From an uncultured Porphyromonas sp. (GTDB lineage Bacteria > Bacteroidota > Bacteroidia > Bacteroidales > Porphyromonadaceae): a DNA stretch of 13,908 bases. The notes under the pieces are model-generated. The model did not search any database, was not told the origin of the DNA, and saw nothing but the letters and a program-made list of their open reading frames with translations. The stretch covers positions 1 to 13,908 of the forward strand of contig CABQOJ010000012.1 in the NCBI GenBank assembly GCA_902465775.1, in the 5' to 3' direction. This document shows positions 13,799-13,908 of this stretch, one piece after another. Positions within the stretch are counted from its first letter, which is position 1; each line of letters opens with the position of its first letter. The position numbers and the translations under genes are program-made.

Positions 13799-13861
13799 CA
13801 GGAGAGCCGAGCTGACATGAGAGCGAGGCTTCGTCACGTTGTATACTTATCCTTATAATAT

Positions 13862-13908
13862 ATGTCGCTACAGTGCGGTATCGTAGGACTACCCAACGTA
13901 GGTAAGTC
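13862..13908 (+). CDS. ychF: YchF/OLA1-type ATPase, N-terminal fragment (cut by window end)
   Basis: Only 15 full codons are in the window, reading MSLQCGIVGLPNVGK and then a partial codon fitting Ser. This is the characteristic YchF N-terminus with the P-loop GLPNVGKS (Walker A). Known of the family: a universally conserved TRAFAC-class P-loop protein that prefers ATP over GTP, binds ribosomes and is linked to stress responses. The ATG at 13862 is the natural start, preceded by an AT-rich leader (CTTATAATAT). The fragment is short, but the motif is very specific. Confidence 0.85.
   Translation, partial: MSLQCGIVGLPNVGK

Noticed and set aside
13467..13815. Short open frames on both strands of the spacer before ychF
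   Set aside because: They run through the brick array and the nested palindrome, have repeat-derived composition, and show no start context or recognisable protein.

Overview
The window looks like chromosomal DNA of a Bacteroidota bacterium, most probably a Porphyromonas and perhaps close to the P. asaccharolytica/P. uenonis group (inference from gene families and repeat style; not searched). Supporting signs: promoters of the Bacteroidota type (TAnnTTTG at -7, with TTTG about 20 bases upstream in the best case), family-typical genes (DUF4954 protein, DPE2-like MalQ, YtxH/holin pair, TolC with a proline-rich loop), and intergenic DNA filled with short degenerate repeats. It appears to be core chromosome with repeat-rich spacers. 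There is no prophage, CRISPR array, transposase, rRNA or tRNA that I can see.

Layout. (1) Positions 1-2516, plus strand: a tightly packed operon fragment with the 3' part of a UbiA-family polyprenyl-phosphate phosphoribosyltransferase, an HAD-IB phosphatase, and a polytopic membrane protein that could be a GT-C type glycosyltransferase. Together they suggest a polyprenyl-phosphate-pentose pathway. (2) Positions 2540-5564, minus strand: a translationally coupled three-gene operon encoding a small exported protein, a membrane-anchored coiled-coil protein and a TolC-family outer-membrane protein, with no pump or adaptor gene in view. (3) Positions 5565-5941: spacer with a promoter and eight degenerate units of about 21 bp. 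(4) Positions 5942-7365, minus strand: an envelope-stress-like set (YtxH protein, holin-X-like membrane protein, basic hypothetical protein). (5) Positions 7601-8488, minus strand: uridine-phosphorylase-like nucleoside phosphorylase. (6) Positions 8660-13223, plus strand: efp (elongation factor P), malQ (4-alpha-glucanotransferase without starch-binding domains) and a DUF4954 left-handed beta-helix protein. (7) Positions 13224-13861: a composite of four repeat types (7-bp array, 9-bp array, a second 21-bp array, and a nested REP-like palindrome), followed by a TACCTTTG promoter. (8) Positions 13862-13908: the first 15 codons of ychF (OLA1-type ATPase), cut by the window end.

The strongest candidates for something undescribed are the repeats. 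A 7-bp repeat abuts start or stop codons at three sites and supplies two stop codons. A 21-bp brick-like array occurs twice, more than 7 kb apart. A nested palindrome resembles a non-autonomous REP/MITE unit. Among proteins, the possible GT-C enzyme beside the phosphoribosyl-polyprenyl genes and the TolC/coiled-coil/exported-protein operon are the most worth following.
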